From DATNPH01 sp036703315 (GTDB taxonomy: Bacteria; Cyanobacteriota; Cyanobacteriia; Cyanobacteriales; Coleofasciculaceae): a DNA stretch of 19,171 nt. The stretch lies in NCBI GenBank assembly GCA_036703315.1, contig DATNPH010000260.1, positions 1 to 19,171 on the forward strand, given 5' to 3'. This document shows, one piece after another, positions 7,300 to 14,865 of this stretch; position 1 is the stretch's first letter, and each line of letters begins with the position of its first letter. Position numbers and translations under genes: made by a program. Below the pieces are notes generated by a model, which ran no database searches, was not told where the DNA came from, and worked only from the letters and a program-made list of their open reading frames with translations.

Positions 7300-7839
7300 A
7301 TGCTACACCTGGCTCAAGTGCAAAACAATGAGAGTGTAGGCGGGTTAGAACTGAAATTGCTGGCCCGCCAACAAGCAGAGAATTCCTGGGTAGTAATTAA
7401 CCCAGAAAATATTTCATTTACTAACACCGCTTCTTTGAAGGAAGGCTTATTGGTCTTAGTAGATGTTTCCGACAATCAAGAGGTTATGAGTATTCAGAAT
7501 CCTAAAGACTGGGTATTGGATATCGTACAGCAGTACCTTACTACCGGGGTGAGTCCAGCCTTTTTAGAAGAAGAATCGATGCGTACTGAACAGTGGCGGC
7601 AAGACCTTACCCTGCAAAGTCAGGATTTAACCCGCCGTAATCTGGAAATGGAAGCGCGTCGCGAACAAATTCAGACTCTGGAAGAAGACTTGAAACGAGA
7701 AAAGCAGCGCCTGGAAGAGATGGCAGCCAAGTTGGAGACAAAGGAACAACAGTGGAAACGGGAAAAGCATCAGCTAGAGCAGCAACTGGAACAGATGACA
7801 GCGCAGTTGAACAATAAAATGGATTCCGAAGAATCCTAA
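7300..7839 (+). CDS. Coiled-coil protein resembling the N-terminus of HmpF
   Basis: 179 residues, 38 bp after valS and co-directional, so probably co-transcribed. Residues 1-90 form a compact domain: MLHLAQVQ, then GLELKLLARQ, SWVVINPE and EGLLVLVDVSDNQEV. Residues 93-175 are a long charged coiled coil (EQWRQDLTLQSQDLTRRNLE, MEARREQIQTLEEDLKRE). The order and wording, including 'ML.LAeVQ', 'elKLLA', 'LVLVd', 'eqW.qsLt.QsqeL.rRe.eMEARreQ', resemble the start of the filamentous-cyanobacterial motility protein HmpF, which is much longer. HmpF acts with type IV pili in hormogonium gliding and phototaxis. The resemblance is from memory and not tested by alignment. This may be a short paralogue or an unrelated protein with a similar domain. 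No signal peptide or membrane segment is seen. Confidence 0.65.
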   Translation: MLHLAQVQNNESVGGLELKLLARQQAENSWVVINPENISFTNTASLKEGLLVLVDVSDNQEVMSIQNPKDWVLDIVQQYLTTGVSPAFLEEESMRTEQWRQDLTLQSQDLTRRNLEMEARREQIQTLEEDLKREKQRLEEMAAKLETKEQQWKREKHQLEQQLEQMTAQLNNKMDSEES

Positions 7840-7939
7840 CTGCTTTGTTGTCCTTTTCCAGGGATGAATTAAGGGGCATACAACCACTTGGTCTTCCCCT
7901 GCCCCCTACCTCTCTTGCTGCCTCTGCTTTCCCTTTTGG

Positions 7940-10027
7940 TCAGCTACTGGCAAGAACACTTAACGGTGATTCCGGTGCCTCTCCCAACAGAACAATCGAG
8001 CAACTCAGCTGCCGCAGCAAAGGAGTTGTTACTTCGCCCATGGCTAATCCATCGGCACTGCTCCGACGCCGCAGTGATTGCAACACAACTAAATCCTGAG
8101 ATTGAGACGCATTCAAAATGGCTCGCGTGATACTTTCATGGGGCTTAATTTCAATCTCAATCGAGGAACTTTGAGGCGCTACTCTGGAAACTATCAGTTG
8201 CAACTGGGAGCGCGTCCAGGCAATTTTGCTTGGTGATGTTCTAGGGTCGCACACATGGAGCAATGTAACCTGAGCTTGATTAACGTCAGCCAGAATTTGG
8301 GCAAAGCGTACCGGGCGTACCGCTGACGTTGTTATGTTTTCCACGGGCACTAAAATCCGCTGGATTGTCAGGGGTGAATTTAAAAGACGCGTTACTGCCA
8401 CCAAGCAGTGAGAAGACCATAGGACGCTATCCGTCACATTGCCAAACAAACGTGCTCTAATTCCTAGCCGTCCACTCAAACCTAACACAACTAAGCTGGC
8501 ATTAAGTTCTCGACTCGCATGGCTAATTCCTTGAGCAACGTCGTAGTCAATTCGCAGTTGCGGTGACGCCTCAACACCTAATTCTCGACTCAGTTCTTTT
8601 GCCTGATCAAGCAATAACTTGCTTTTTTGAATAGCCTGATTCATCTCAGGCGAATTCATTTGAGCATGAGCACGAGCGATCGCTAGAGGCACAATCTGAC
8701 CCTGTTCATGGCGTGCCAACAAGGTTGCCATTTCTATCAAGTACTGCTGAGTCTGGGGATTATAAACTGGCACCACTACTGTAAACTCACCTTTGTCCTC
8801 GGATGCCTCTGATGGACTCTCAATTTGGGATGTATCGTCTGATAGAGCTGTTGCTGATGAATCCAGCTGAGGTGCAAATCTGGATGTCAGAATCGGTCCG
8901 AGTGTAGAAGTCACCAGCATCAAGACAATTACACTGTTTAAAACCCCTTCATTAAGCACGCCTGCCCGGTAGCCAACAAGCGTTGCCGCCAGTGTTGCGC
9001 CTACCTGTGGCATCGACAACGACCACATCGTCATCATCTCTGGTCCGTTGTAGCGGTAGACCAACTTAGCCAGAACTGCTGCCAAAAGTTTGCTAACAAT
9101 CAAACCCACCACGATCGCAGCAGTCAACTGAATGGTGCTAATGCTTTTAATAAAGGCAGGGATATCAATCAGCAAGCCTAAGTCAACGAAAAAGATTGGG
9201 ATAAATAGCACACTGCCAACGAATTCGACTTTTTCCTTGACTGGTCCATTGCCCACAACGTCATTTACGGCTAAACCAGCGAGAAAAGCACCGATAATTT
9301 TTTCCACGCCAATCAGTTGCGCACCCACTGATGCTAGAAACAACGCCAGCAGAACAAACAAAAATTGGTTACCCTGGTCGTCTTTAGATCGACGAAAAAA
9401 TTCTTTCCCCAACCAGTCAAAGCCGAATAGTATGGCGGCTGAGTAGATCATCAATGAACCAATCAGGATTGCCAGCCGCAACGGTGAAAATTCCCCATCA
9501 TGAATAGCGATACAGATAGCTAGTACTAAAAGAGCGCCTATATCGGTGAAGATAGTTGCCCCAATTGTTACTGTCACCGCTTCGTTGTTCACCACACCCA
9601 AGCGTCTGACAATGGGATAGGCCAATAATGTATGGGATGCAAACAGGGAACCAATCAAGATTGAAGCGTTCCAGTCAAAATCAAACAGGCGTCCCACCAG
9701 CGTTCCCATGATTAGCGGGATTGCGAAGGTGAAGCTACCAAACCCCATCGAGCGATTCTTCGTGCGGCGGAACTGCTCCATGTCCACTTCTAGACCGGCA
9801 ACGAACATCAGGTAGACTAACCCAATGTCCGATAGCAGAGACATTGTCTCTGATTTAGTATTAAGCAGTTGTAGCCCATTAGGACCGAGCAAGACGCCTG
9901 CCACCAACAGACCTACTAGTCCAGGTAGTCGCAGCTTCTCAAAGAGGCTAGGCACGGCTAGGATGACCACTAGCAAAACTGCAAACGGAACAATGGGTTC
10001 CTTTAAAACTTCGGAAATCGATTCCAT
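7940..10027 (-). CDS. CPA2 cation/proton antiporter with C-terminal Usp domains
   Basis: 695 residues if started at ATG 10027. An upstream in-frame ATG at 10096 would add 23 polar residues (MALLCLHNSL) unlike the family, so the inner start, MESISEVLKEPIVPF, is preferred. Residues about 12-415 form a Na+/H+-exchanger-type membrane domain of about 12 helices, with GPNGL, GLVYLMFVAGLEVD and the CPA2 ion-site motif ATIFTDIGALL (Asp162). The remaining 280 residues are cytosolic and hold two universal-stress-protein-like segments (about 445-580 and 590-685). The first has the nucleotide-binding-like GLSGRLGIRARLFGNVTDS motif; the second starts IQRILVPVEN. In the family this transports Na+ or K+ against protons, and the Usp tail suggests nucleotide sensing. 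It is transcribed alone; the gap upstream is long. The ion specificity cannot be read. Confidence 0.9.
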   Translation of the reverse strand: MESISEVLKEPIVPFAVLLVVILAVPSLFEKLRLPGLVGLLVAGVLLGPNGLQLLNTKSETMSLLSDIGLVYLMFVAGLEVDMEQFRRTKNRSMGFGSFTFAIPLIMGTLVGRLFDFDWNASILIGSLFASHTLLAYPIVRRLGVVNNEAVTVTIGATIFTDIGALLVLAICIAIHDGEFSPLRLAILIGSLMIYSAAILFGFDWLGKEFFRRSKDDQGNQFLFVLLALFLASVGAQLIGVEKIIGAFLAGLAVNDVVGNGPVKEKVEFVGSVLFIPIFFVDLGLLIDIPAFIKSISTIQLTAAIVVGLIVSKLLAAVLAKLVYRYNGPEMMTMWSLSMPQVGATLAATLVGYRAGVLNEGVLNSVIVLMLVTSTLGPILTSRFAPQLDSSATALSDDTSQIESPSEASEDKGEFTVVVPVYNPQTQQYLIEMATLLARHEQGQIVPLAIARAHAQMNSPEMNQAIQKSKLLLDQAKELSRELGVEASPQLRIDYDVAQGISHASRELNASLVVLGLSGRLGIRARLFGNVTDSVLWSSHCLVAVTRLLNSPLTIQRILVPVENITTSAVRPVRFAQILADVNQAQVTLLHVCDPRTSPSKIAWTRSQLQLIVSRVAPQSSSIEIEIKPHESITRAILNASQSQDLVVLQSLRRRSSADGLAMGEVTTPLLRQLSCSIVLLGEAPESPLSVLASS

Positions 10028-10555
10028 AGGATTGTCAATGTGTAGATGGCAGTAATGAGTTCGGATTAGGGAGTTGTGCAGACATAGCAAAGCCACGTGT
10101 CATCCTTCAAAGTACGGTGACACCTAGCTGTATCTTCGTCAAGTAAGTAGATTACTAACTATTTAACAATTATTGGTTCTCCATTTTAAGAGAATTTTGT
10201 CAAGCTAGATAGTCGATGTTCCAGTACTTTGAGTCATCAATCTTTATAATGAGGATTGAAGTGTGAAAGGGCTAATTATTCCAAGATTTGCTACTGTCAA
10301 ATTAAACAAATTAAATGAATTCAACTACTCTCTTTAGAGAGATTTAGCACTTTTCCCGAGAATCCTTGATTGCTAAATAGAATAGGATGCGCATTAGTGA
10401 GACAGCTAGCTACGCTGAGCTTATCGATCATCCGCGAGGTGAAGTCAGCGTTACGTTACCCAATCTTCAATAAACAACTAAACTCTTACTTATAATCCTT
10501 ACTTAATAAAGTGGATGTACTGTAGAAAGCAGATTGGTTGAACGGCAGTCAGAAT
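10028..10555. other. 528-bp gap upstream of the antiporter gene
   Basis: AT-rich sequence with no supported gene. It must contain the antiporter promoter (minus strand) and the 3' end of the HAS-barrel transcript. A perfect hairpin CTCTCT-tt-AGAGAG occurs at 10328-10341, without a U-tract. TTTATAATGAGG near 10245 gives a plus-strand -10-like box with no matching -35 or gene. Confidence 0.6.
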
Positions 10556-11221
10556 TTACCAGTGCAGTTGGCTCAAAATATACCGTAAGCGATCATAATC
10601 GTCTTTCAGTAGTACACTCAGGGTACGCCCAGCTTTCACTAACCAGTCTCGATCAGCCTTACGTAATTGATAAACCTCTCGAATCGCTGCTGCCGTCAGT
10701 GCCTCTACTGGTGCTCCATTGACTTGCAACAGAGTGCGTAAAAAATCTAACTGTTCACTAAAGTGTATAATTTCTACCGGTTGGCATTGGTAGACCGCTT
10801 GATGAATTTGCGGCGGACGAGGTGGCAGATATTGATAAACTGGACCACTCGGGTGCCGAGAACCATTTACCTCTTGTGGAGGCAGAAATCCAACGATCGC
10901 GGCGCGGAACTCGGTTTTAAGCATCGCAAAAATCTGGGGCTGCTGCTCACGCAAGTCTGTGAGTGACAGGCCCAAAGCTCTTGCTCGGTGGACAGAATCA
11001 ATTGGACTTGTGGTTGCATAGTAGACTACTGCCAGGACTTGATTGCCCGACTCTTCATCTACAGACCTTACCCAACTGCCAAAGGGTGGCATAACGGGAA
11101 AGCTTAAATCCTCTGGCTCTAGACACTGTGCCAGAAATTCTGTTGTTGCCGTCTCGATCACCTCAGCAATGTGATTGGAAGGGCGATCGCCAGTGGCGAA
11201 CTGGGGTAAGGGAAGACGCAT
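10556..11221 (-). CDS. HAS-barrel domain protein
   Basis: 221 residues starting MRLPLPQFATGDRPSNHIAE. A GTG six bases further upstream (11227) is an alternative start, but the ATG at 11221 gives the N-terminus I expect. The N-terminal part (1-110) contains the block VETATTEFLAQCLE.../...FGSWVRS and VVYYATTSPIDSVHRARALG, which I associate with the cyanobacterial protein annotated as a HAS-barrel protein. HAS barrels are small beta-barrels named for HerA and ATP synthase N-termini. No P-loop or other ATPase motif is present, so this is a stand-alone barrel with a C-terminal helical part (about 140-221). The product has no signal peptide or membrane helix and its role is unknown. ndhS and rodA lie upstream on the same strand, separated by repeats. 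Confidence 0.7.
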   Translation of the reverse strand: MRLPLPQFATGDRPSNHIAEVIETATTEFLAQCLEPEDLSFPVMPPFGSWVRSVDEESGNQVLAVVYYATTSPIDSVHRARALGLSLTDLREQQPQIFAMLKTEFRAAIVGFLPPQEVNGSRHPSGPVYQYLPPRPPQIHQAVYQCQPVEIIHFSEQLDFLRTLLQVNGAPVEALTAAAIREVYQLRKADRDWLVKAGRTLSVLLKDDYDRLRYILSQLHW

Positions 11222-11239
11222 AGTCACAAAAAGGATGAA

Positions 11240-11313
11240 GTGTGTTAGCGCAGCGATAGCAAAGCGTTAGCGTGAAGCGAAGCTATAGCGACGAACGAGC
11301 GTCGGCGTAGCTT
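11240..11313. repeat. Dispersed GTTAGCG-type repeat, second copy
   Basis: The words GTTAGCG, GCAAAGCG, GCGAAGC, TATAGCGACG and GAGCGTCGGC are stacked between the HAS-barrel and ndhS genes. It shares GCAAAGCG, TTAGCG and AGCGTC-GC with the copy at 1249-1295 and has no coding potential. It is typical of palindromic cyanobacterial intergenic repeats. Confidence 0.6.
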
Positions 11314-11318
11314 AGGAT

Positions 11319-11370
11319 AAAGTATGAAGTATAAAAAATTTCATCCTTCAACCTTTATACTTCATACTTT
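11319..11370. terminator. 16-bp perfect stem inverted repeat with T-tract
   Basis: AAAGTATGAAGTATAA (11319-11334) is exactly complementary to TTATACTTCATACTTT (11355-11370), with a 20-nt loop. The plus strand continues with T residues. It starts six bases beyond the ndhS stop on the minus strand, so it could end or stabilise that transcript, but the T-tract is oriented for the plus strand, where no gene precedes it. A dispersed 'cttcatact' repeat is an equally good explanation. Confidence 0.5.
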
Positions 11371-11376
11371 TTTTGA

Positions 11377-11571
11377 CTATTTGCCCTTTTTAGCCGCTAT
11401 CGGTTCGACAGCTTCTAGTTCCGACAGGTTAAACGTAATTAATTTGTCCCAGTTTCCTCCTTCAAACAGTACAGCGGCTTTTCCATCGCTAATCCGTTGG
11501 ACTAGCCCTTGAAAGTGATAGTAGATGTCATCAGGATTGACCACGCGAACAACTGAACCGGGAAGAATCAT
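11377..11571 (-). CDS. ndhS: NDH-1 ferredoxin-docking subunit NdhS
   Basis: A 64-residue protein that matches the small NdhS subunit (Synechocystis ssl0352, formerly DUF3252). It starts MILPGSVVRVVNPDDIYYHF, followed by GLVQRISDGKAAVLFEGGNW and DKLITFNLSELE. In the photosynthetic NDH-1 complex this SH3-like subunit sits on the peripheral arm and helps bind reduced ferredoxin for cyclic electron flow around photosystem I. The length and full-length motif match indicate an intact gene. It acts at the cytoplasmic face of the thylakoid. No Shine-Dalgarno sequence is evident. The gene lies 68 bp downstream of rodA, with a heptamer repeat run in between, so shared transcription is possible but not shown. 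Other ndh genes are not nearby. Confidence 0.9.
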   Translation of the reverse strand: MILPGSVVRVVNPDDIYYHFQGLVQRISDGKAAVLFEGGNWDKLITFNLSELEAVEPIAAKKGK

Positions 11572-11591
11572 ATGGCTAACTGCTAATTGTT

Positions 11592-11640
11592 CATTGTCTA
11601 TTAGCCATTGTCTATTAGCCCTTAGCCATTAGCAATTAGC
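11592..11640. repeat. Short tandem repeat of seven heptamers (STRR)
   Basis: Exactly seven contiguous 7-mers are seen: CATTGTC, TATTAGC, CATTGTC, TATTAGC, CCTTAGC, CATTAGC, AATTAGC. The first four form two identical 14-bp units. Such short tandemly repeated repetitive sequences are known from filamentous cyanobacteria. The run extends more loosely to about 11574 and ends exactly at the first base of the rodA stop codon (11640-11642). Confidence 0.75.
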
Positions 11641-12905
11641 TAAAACTTTAATCGGTGTCGATGATTGGCTACAGATTCCACTAGCCCAAGACCCAGAAAG
11701 TTCGCTAGCAACGCCGATCGCCCGTAACTCAGCAAGGGCAGTGGAATACCAGTGATTGGAGCCAAGCCAATATTCATGCCAATGTTGACGACTGTCTGAA
11801 ACACAATCATTGATAGAACACCAATTGCCAGCAAAGAGCCAAAGTTATCCTTGGCATTTTGAGCAATGATTACCAAGCGCAGGCAGATCAACCAGAAGAG
11901 GAGTAGGACGAGCAGGCAGCCCGCAAAGCCGAGTTCTTCACCAATAGCTGAGAAGATGAAGTCAGTATGCTGTTCAGGAATAAAACGGAGTTGAGTTTGG
12001 GTGCCATGGTGTAGTCCCCTTCCCCAGAGTTCACCTGCTCCGATCGCAATTCGAGATTGGATCAAGTGGTATCCTCCTCCCAAGGGGTCTTTATCTGGGT
12101 CTAAAAAGAGAATTAGTCGATCTTTTTGATAATCCTTTAACAAACCCCACAAGAGGTGTCCCAAGCCTCCTGAAACAGCGTTCACTACTAAAGCACCCAA
12201 GGCTCCTAGGATAGGCCATGCAAAGCTACGCCAGCCAATGACTCCCATCGCGGCTACCCAGACGAACCAAGCCGGTAAATAGGCATTGAAGATAATTGCC
12301 GAAATAATAGGAGAAATCATCAACAACAGCCAACCTGGATTGGCATTACCCCAGTAGAGCATCCCGATAGTAATGGCTCCAAACACCAACGATGTTCCCA
12401 GGTTAGGCTCCAAAAATACAAATATCCAGGGAACGCCTGCAACGCCTAAGACTCTAAAAACAGCGCCCAGATTTGAGGCAGGTGCGGAGTGCATAATCGC
12501 CGCTAAACTGATAATCAATGCGATTTTGGCAAATTCAGAGGGTTGAACCTGGAAGCCTAAGATATTAATCCATCGTTGAGCGCCGTTGGCTGTGCTACCG
12601 ATGAGCATCACCGCAATCAAGCCGACGATAGTAACGCCATAGACAATCCAATGCCATTGGATTAGAAGTTCGTAGCGTGAGCGTGCGATGAACAACGCTA
12701 TCACCAATCCAATGCCACCTATCACCCAGTGCCACCACCAGTCTGTCTGCCCATTATTCAGCTCTGCACTGCGAATCATCACTCCCCCAAGGAAAGTCAG
12801 ACCAATGCTAAAGAGTAATAGCTGCCAGTCTAGTTCCTGCCATGGGCTAACAAAAGACTTCCAGCGAATACCGATTATTGACTTTTGTATTGACTTTTGG
12901 AACAT
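11640..12905 (-). CDS. rodA: Rod-shape protein RodA (SEDS glycosyltransferase)
   Basis: 421 residues; polymerises lipid II into peptidoglycan strands during cell elongation, with a class B PBP as partner. About ten membrane helices are visible. SEDS motifs are NGAQRWI (107-113), QPSEFAKIALI (121-131), and PEQHTDFIFSAIGEELG (310-326), in which Asp315 matches the essential aspartate of the family. GIPLPLLSYG close to the C-terminus is also typical. The polypeptide starts with about 25 cytosolic residues (MFQKSIQKSIIGIRWKSF). FtsW is the main alternative. The length, the RFIPEQHTDFIFS wording and the lack of a long N-terminal extension favour RodA. mrp lies 95 bp upstream on the same strand, and ndhS lies downstream. 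The partner PBP is not in the window. Confidence 0.92.
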   Translation of the reverse strand: MFQKSIQKSIIGIRWKSFVSPWQELDWQLLLFSIGLTFLGGVMIRSAELNNGQTDWWWHWVIGGIGLVIALFIARSRYELLIQWHWIVYGVTIVGLIAVMLIGSTANGAQRWINILGFQVQPSEFAKIALIISLAAIMHSAPASNLGAVFRVLGVAGVPWIFVFLEPNLGTSLVFGAITIGMLYWGNANPGWLLLMISPIISAIIFNAYLPAWFVWVAAMGVIGWRSFAWPILGALGALVVNAVSGGLGHLLWGLLKDYQKDRLILFLDPDKDPLGGGYHLIQSRIAIGAGELWGRGLHHGTQTQLRFIPEQHTDFIFSAIGEELGFAGCLLVLLLFWLICLRLVIIAQNAKDNFGSLLAIGVLSMIVFQTVVNIGMNIGLAPITGIPLPLLSYGRSALLANFLGLGLVESVANHRHRLKF

Positions 12906-13000
12906 ATCGAACTGTTAGTGAGCCTCCTGTTAGCAATTAGCTTTCGTAAAGCGTGAGTTTCAGGAAGTTTGGTAAAGATTTTAATTTGACCACAAAAGAG

Positions 13001-14068
13001 CTAATTGCTGCTTAGAGCAGCGATCGAAACCTTAGCAGCTATTTGAGATGCGATCGCAACCAGTGCCTTAGCGGATGCTGATTCGGGTTCGCCAACGACA
13101 ATTGGCAATCCGCGATCGCCTCCTTCCCGTAAAGTAATTTCTAATGGGATACAACCCAGTAAGGGAATGCCCAACTCCTTAGAAGTCTTCTCGCCTCCAC
13201 CAGAACCAAATAAGTCATAGTGCCGCTCTGGCATATCTGGCGGGATAAAGTAACTCATATTTTCCACAATTCCCAAGACAGGTACTCCCAGTTGCTGGAA
13301 CATCTTCAAGCCACGACGGGAGTCTAACAGTGCCACGGTTTGAGGCGTTGTTACAATCACTGCCCCTGCCATCGGCACCGCTTGGGTTAAGGTCAGCTGG
13401 GCATCCCCAGTTCCCGGCGGCATATCCACAATCAGATAATCCAATTCACCCCAGGTTACCTGATAAAGAAACTGACGAATAATCCCATTTAACATAGGTC
13501 CTCGCCAAATTACAGGCTGATCTGGGTCAATCAAAAAACCCATTGAAACCATTTTGATGCCGTGGTTAAACGCTGGTTCCAGCACCTCTCCTTGAGCACC
13601 CTGCTGTACCATCACCTTTGCATTCTCTAAGCCCAGCATTGTTGGTGCATTAGGTCCATAGATATCAGCATCAATTAAACCGACTTTGGCACCTGTTTGA
13701 GCTAGCGCCACTGCCACATTCACTGCCACAGTACTCTTCCCAACGCCACCCTTACCACTGGAAATTGCCACAATATTTTTCACCCCGTCAATCCCCGTGC
13801 GGTTGGGCAGGGATTTTTGCTGAGGCGTCTCAGCCGTGACATCCACTACAACCTTTTCTACACCGGGTAACTGCTTAACTGCCTTCTGGCAATCTTCAAC
13901 AATAAATTCCCGTAAAGGGCAGGCAGGCGTCGTCAATACTAAGGTAAAGCTAACAGCACCATTGTCAATTTTGACATTCCGGATCATATTCAGTTCCACC
14001 AAGCTCTTGCGGAGTTCGGGGTCTTGCACCGGACGTAATACTTCTAGAACTGAACTAGCATCAAGCAT
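13001..14068 (-). CDS. mrp: Mrp/ApbC-type P-loop ATPase (iron-sulfur carrier family)
   Basis: 355 residues. An N-terminal MIP18-like domain (about 1-75, VLEVLRPVQDPELRKSLVEL) is followed by a ParA/MinD-type NTPase with the deviant Walker A SGKGGVGKST (104-113), DADIYGPNAPTM, and the MPPGTGDAQLTLTQ switch region. The family carries and transfers Fe-S clusters in the cytosol. The Cys-x-x-Cys pair that bacterial Mrp/Nbp35 proteins use to bridge a cluster would follow ENMSYF. Here that stretch reads FIPPDMPERHYDLFG with no cysteines. Cys50 and Cys60 remain in the N-terminal domain. I believe this is the normal cyanobacterial form, but the ligand question stays open. The start at ATG 14068 gives the expected N-terminus (MLDASSVLEVLRPVQDPE). 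rodA is downstream in the same direction. Confidence 0.92.
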   Translation of the reverse strand: MLDASSVLEVLRPVQDPELRKSLVELNMIRNVKIDNGAVSFTLVLTTPACPLREFIVEDCQKAVKQLPGVEKVVVDVTAETPQQKSLPNRTGIDGVKNIVAISSGKGGVGKSTVAVNVAVALAQTGAKVGLIDADIYGPNAPTMLGLENAKVMVQQGAQGEVLEPAFNHGIKMVSMGFLIDPDQPVIWRGPMLNGIIRQFLYQVTWGELDYLIVDMPPGTGDAQLTLTQAVPMAGAVIVTTPQTVALLDSRRGLKMFQQLGVPVLGIVENMSYFIPPDMPERHYDLFGSGGGEKTSKELGIPLLGCIPLEITLREGGDRGLPIVVGEPESASAKALVAIASQIAAKVSIAALSSN

Positions 14069-14382
14069 ATAAATTTACATTCCGTGCCTGGAGTTCATCC
14101 AGGTCGAGGCAACGTCATCAGGGATTCTTCATAGATCTTAAGGGCTTGCTGGAGAATTGTAATAATCCTGTTAATTTATGTATGCGATCGCACCTCATGC
14201 CTTGCCCTTAAAATTGTCAACCTCTCCAAAAGCCACGCTGCTTTGAAAACTCCCCATCTGCTCTGAGCCAGTAAACTGACAACTTTTTGTATTAGCTAGT
14301 TCAGTGTCTAGTTGACAACAACTTGCTGAAGTACTTGATCTACCACGACAAGCACAAATTGAGAACGCTTAAAATCTTTGAC
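14069..14382. other. 314-bp gap upstream of mrp
   Basis: There is no supported gene. It contains a perfect hairpin CCTGGA-gttca-TCCAGG (14087-14103) 18 bp before the mrp start, and one HIP1 octamer (14184-14191). The rest is unremarkable AT-rich sequence between the 3' end of the SRPBCC gene and mrp. Confidence 0.55.
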
Positions 14383-14865
14383 CTACAACGCAGCTATTTG
14401 CTCTGCTGCATGAGCTAATTCAGACGCCACACGAGCCATATAGGGACGAACTAGCCACCAAATTAGAGGTGATAACCAACCGCGTAGCGTCACCGAGTAG
14501 GACACATAACTACCGCAAACAGTAGATTCAACTTGGTAAGTTATCCGTTTCTCAACACCAGGAATTGCCAGTACACGCACGCTGAGTAACTCGCCTGGTC
14601 GGACACGCTCAACAAAAATTCGCACAGGAATGGGTATCAAACGAGTTACCACCTGGTAAATAATACCGGGTTTAGCGATTAACCCTCTGGGAGCATTAGT
14701 GCTCGACAGCAGGGGATGCCAAGAAACATCGGCTAAGTTAATCAATTTTTGCCACAGAACATCCACTGGTGCATTACTCAGGGCGCGATACGTTCTGAAG
14801 AGCGAGAACTTGCACCAAATCCCCTCTCGACCAGCAATTAATTTGAAAGAAAAATTAAGAATCAC
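14383..14865 (-). CDS. SRPBCC-fold (START/Bet v1-like) protein
   Basis: 160 residues from a GTG at 14865. The frame is open to an ATG at 14973, but the best start is this GTG: AGGAGG (14877-14872) lies 6 nt upstream, the strongest ribosome site around, and the residues before it are Arg-rich and unlike a coding start. The product reads VILNFSFKLIAGREGIWCKF, then FRTYRALSNAPVDVLWQKL, a typical SRPBCC opening strand and helix. Next comes LADVSWHPLL, alternating strands (RIFVERVRPGELLSVRVLAI, KRITYQVE) and a long C-terminal helix (YMARVASELAHAAEQIAAL). This fold binds hydrophobic ligands; the ligand is unknown. A hydrophobic WLSPLIWWLV before the helix could touch a membrane. It is transcribed away from hemF. 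Confidence 0.75.
   Translation of the reverse strand: MILNFSFKLIAGREGIWCKFSLFRTYRALSNAPVDVLWQKLINLADVSWHPLLSSTNAPRGLIAKPGIIYQVVTRLIPIPVRIFVERVRPGELLSVRVLAIPGVEKRITYQVESTVCGSYVSYSVTLRGWLSPLIWWLVRPYMARVASELAHAAEQIAAL

Noticed and set aside
7845..8130. Plus-strand frames of 80-84 codons downstream of the coiled-coil gene
   Set aside because: They overlap the C-terminus of the antiporter gene and have low-complexity Pro/Leu-rich products.
10028..10096. Upstream ATG (10096) as the antiporter start
   Set aside because: The extra 23 residues are polar with His/Cys and do not resemble the family; the ATG at 10027 leads directly into the first membrane helix.
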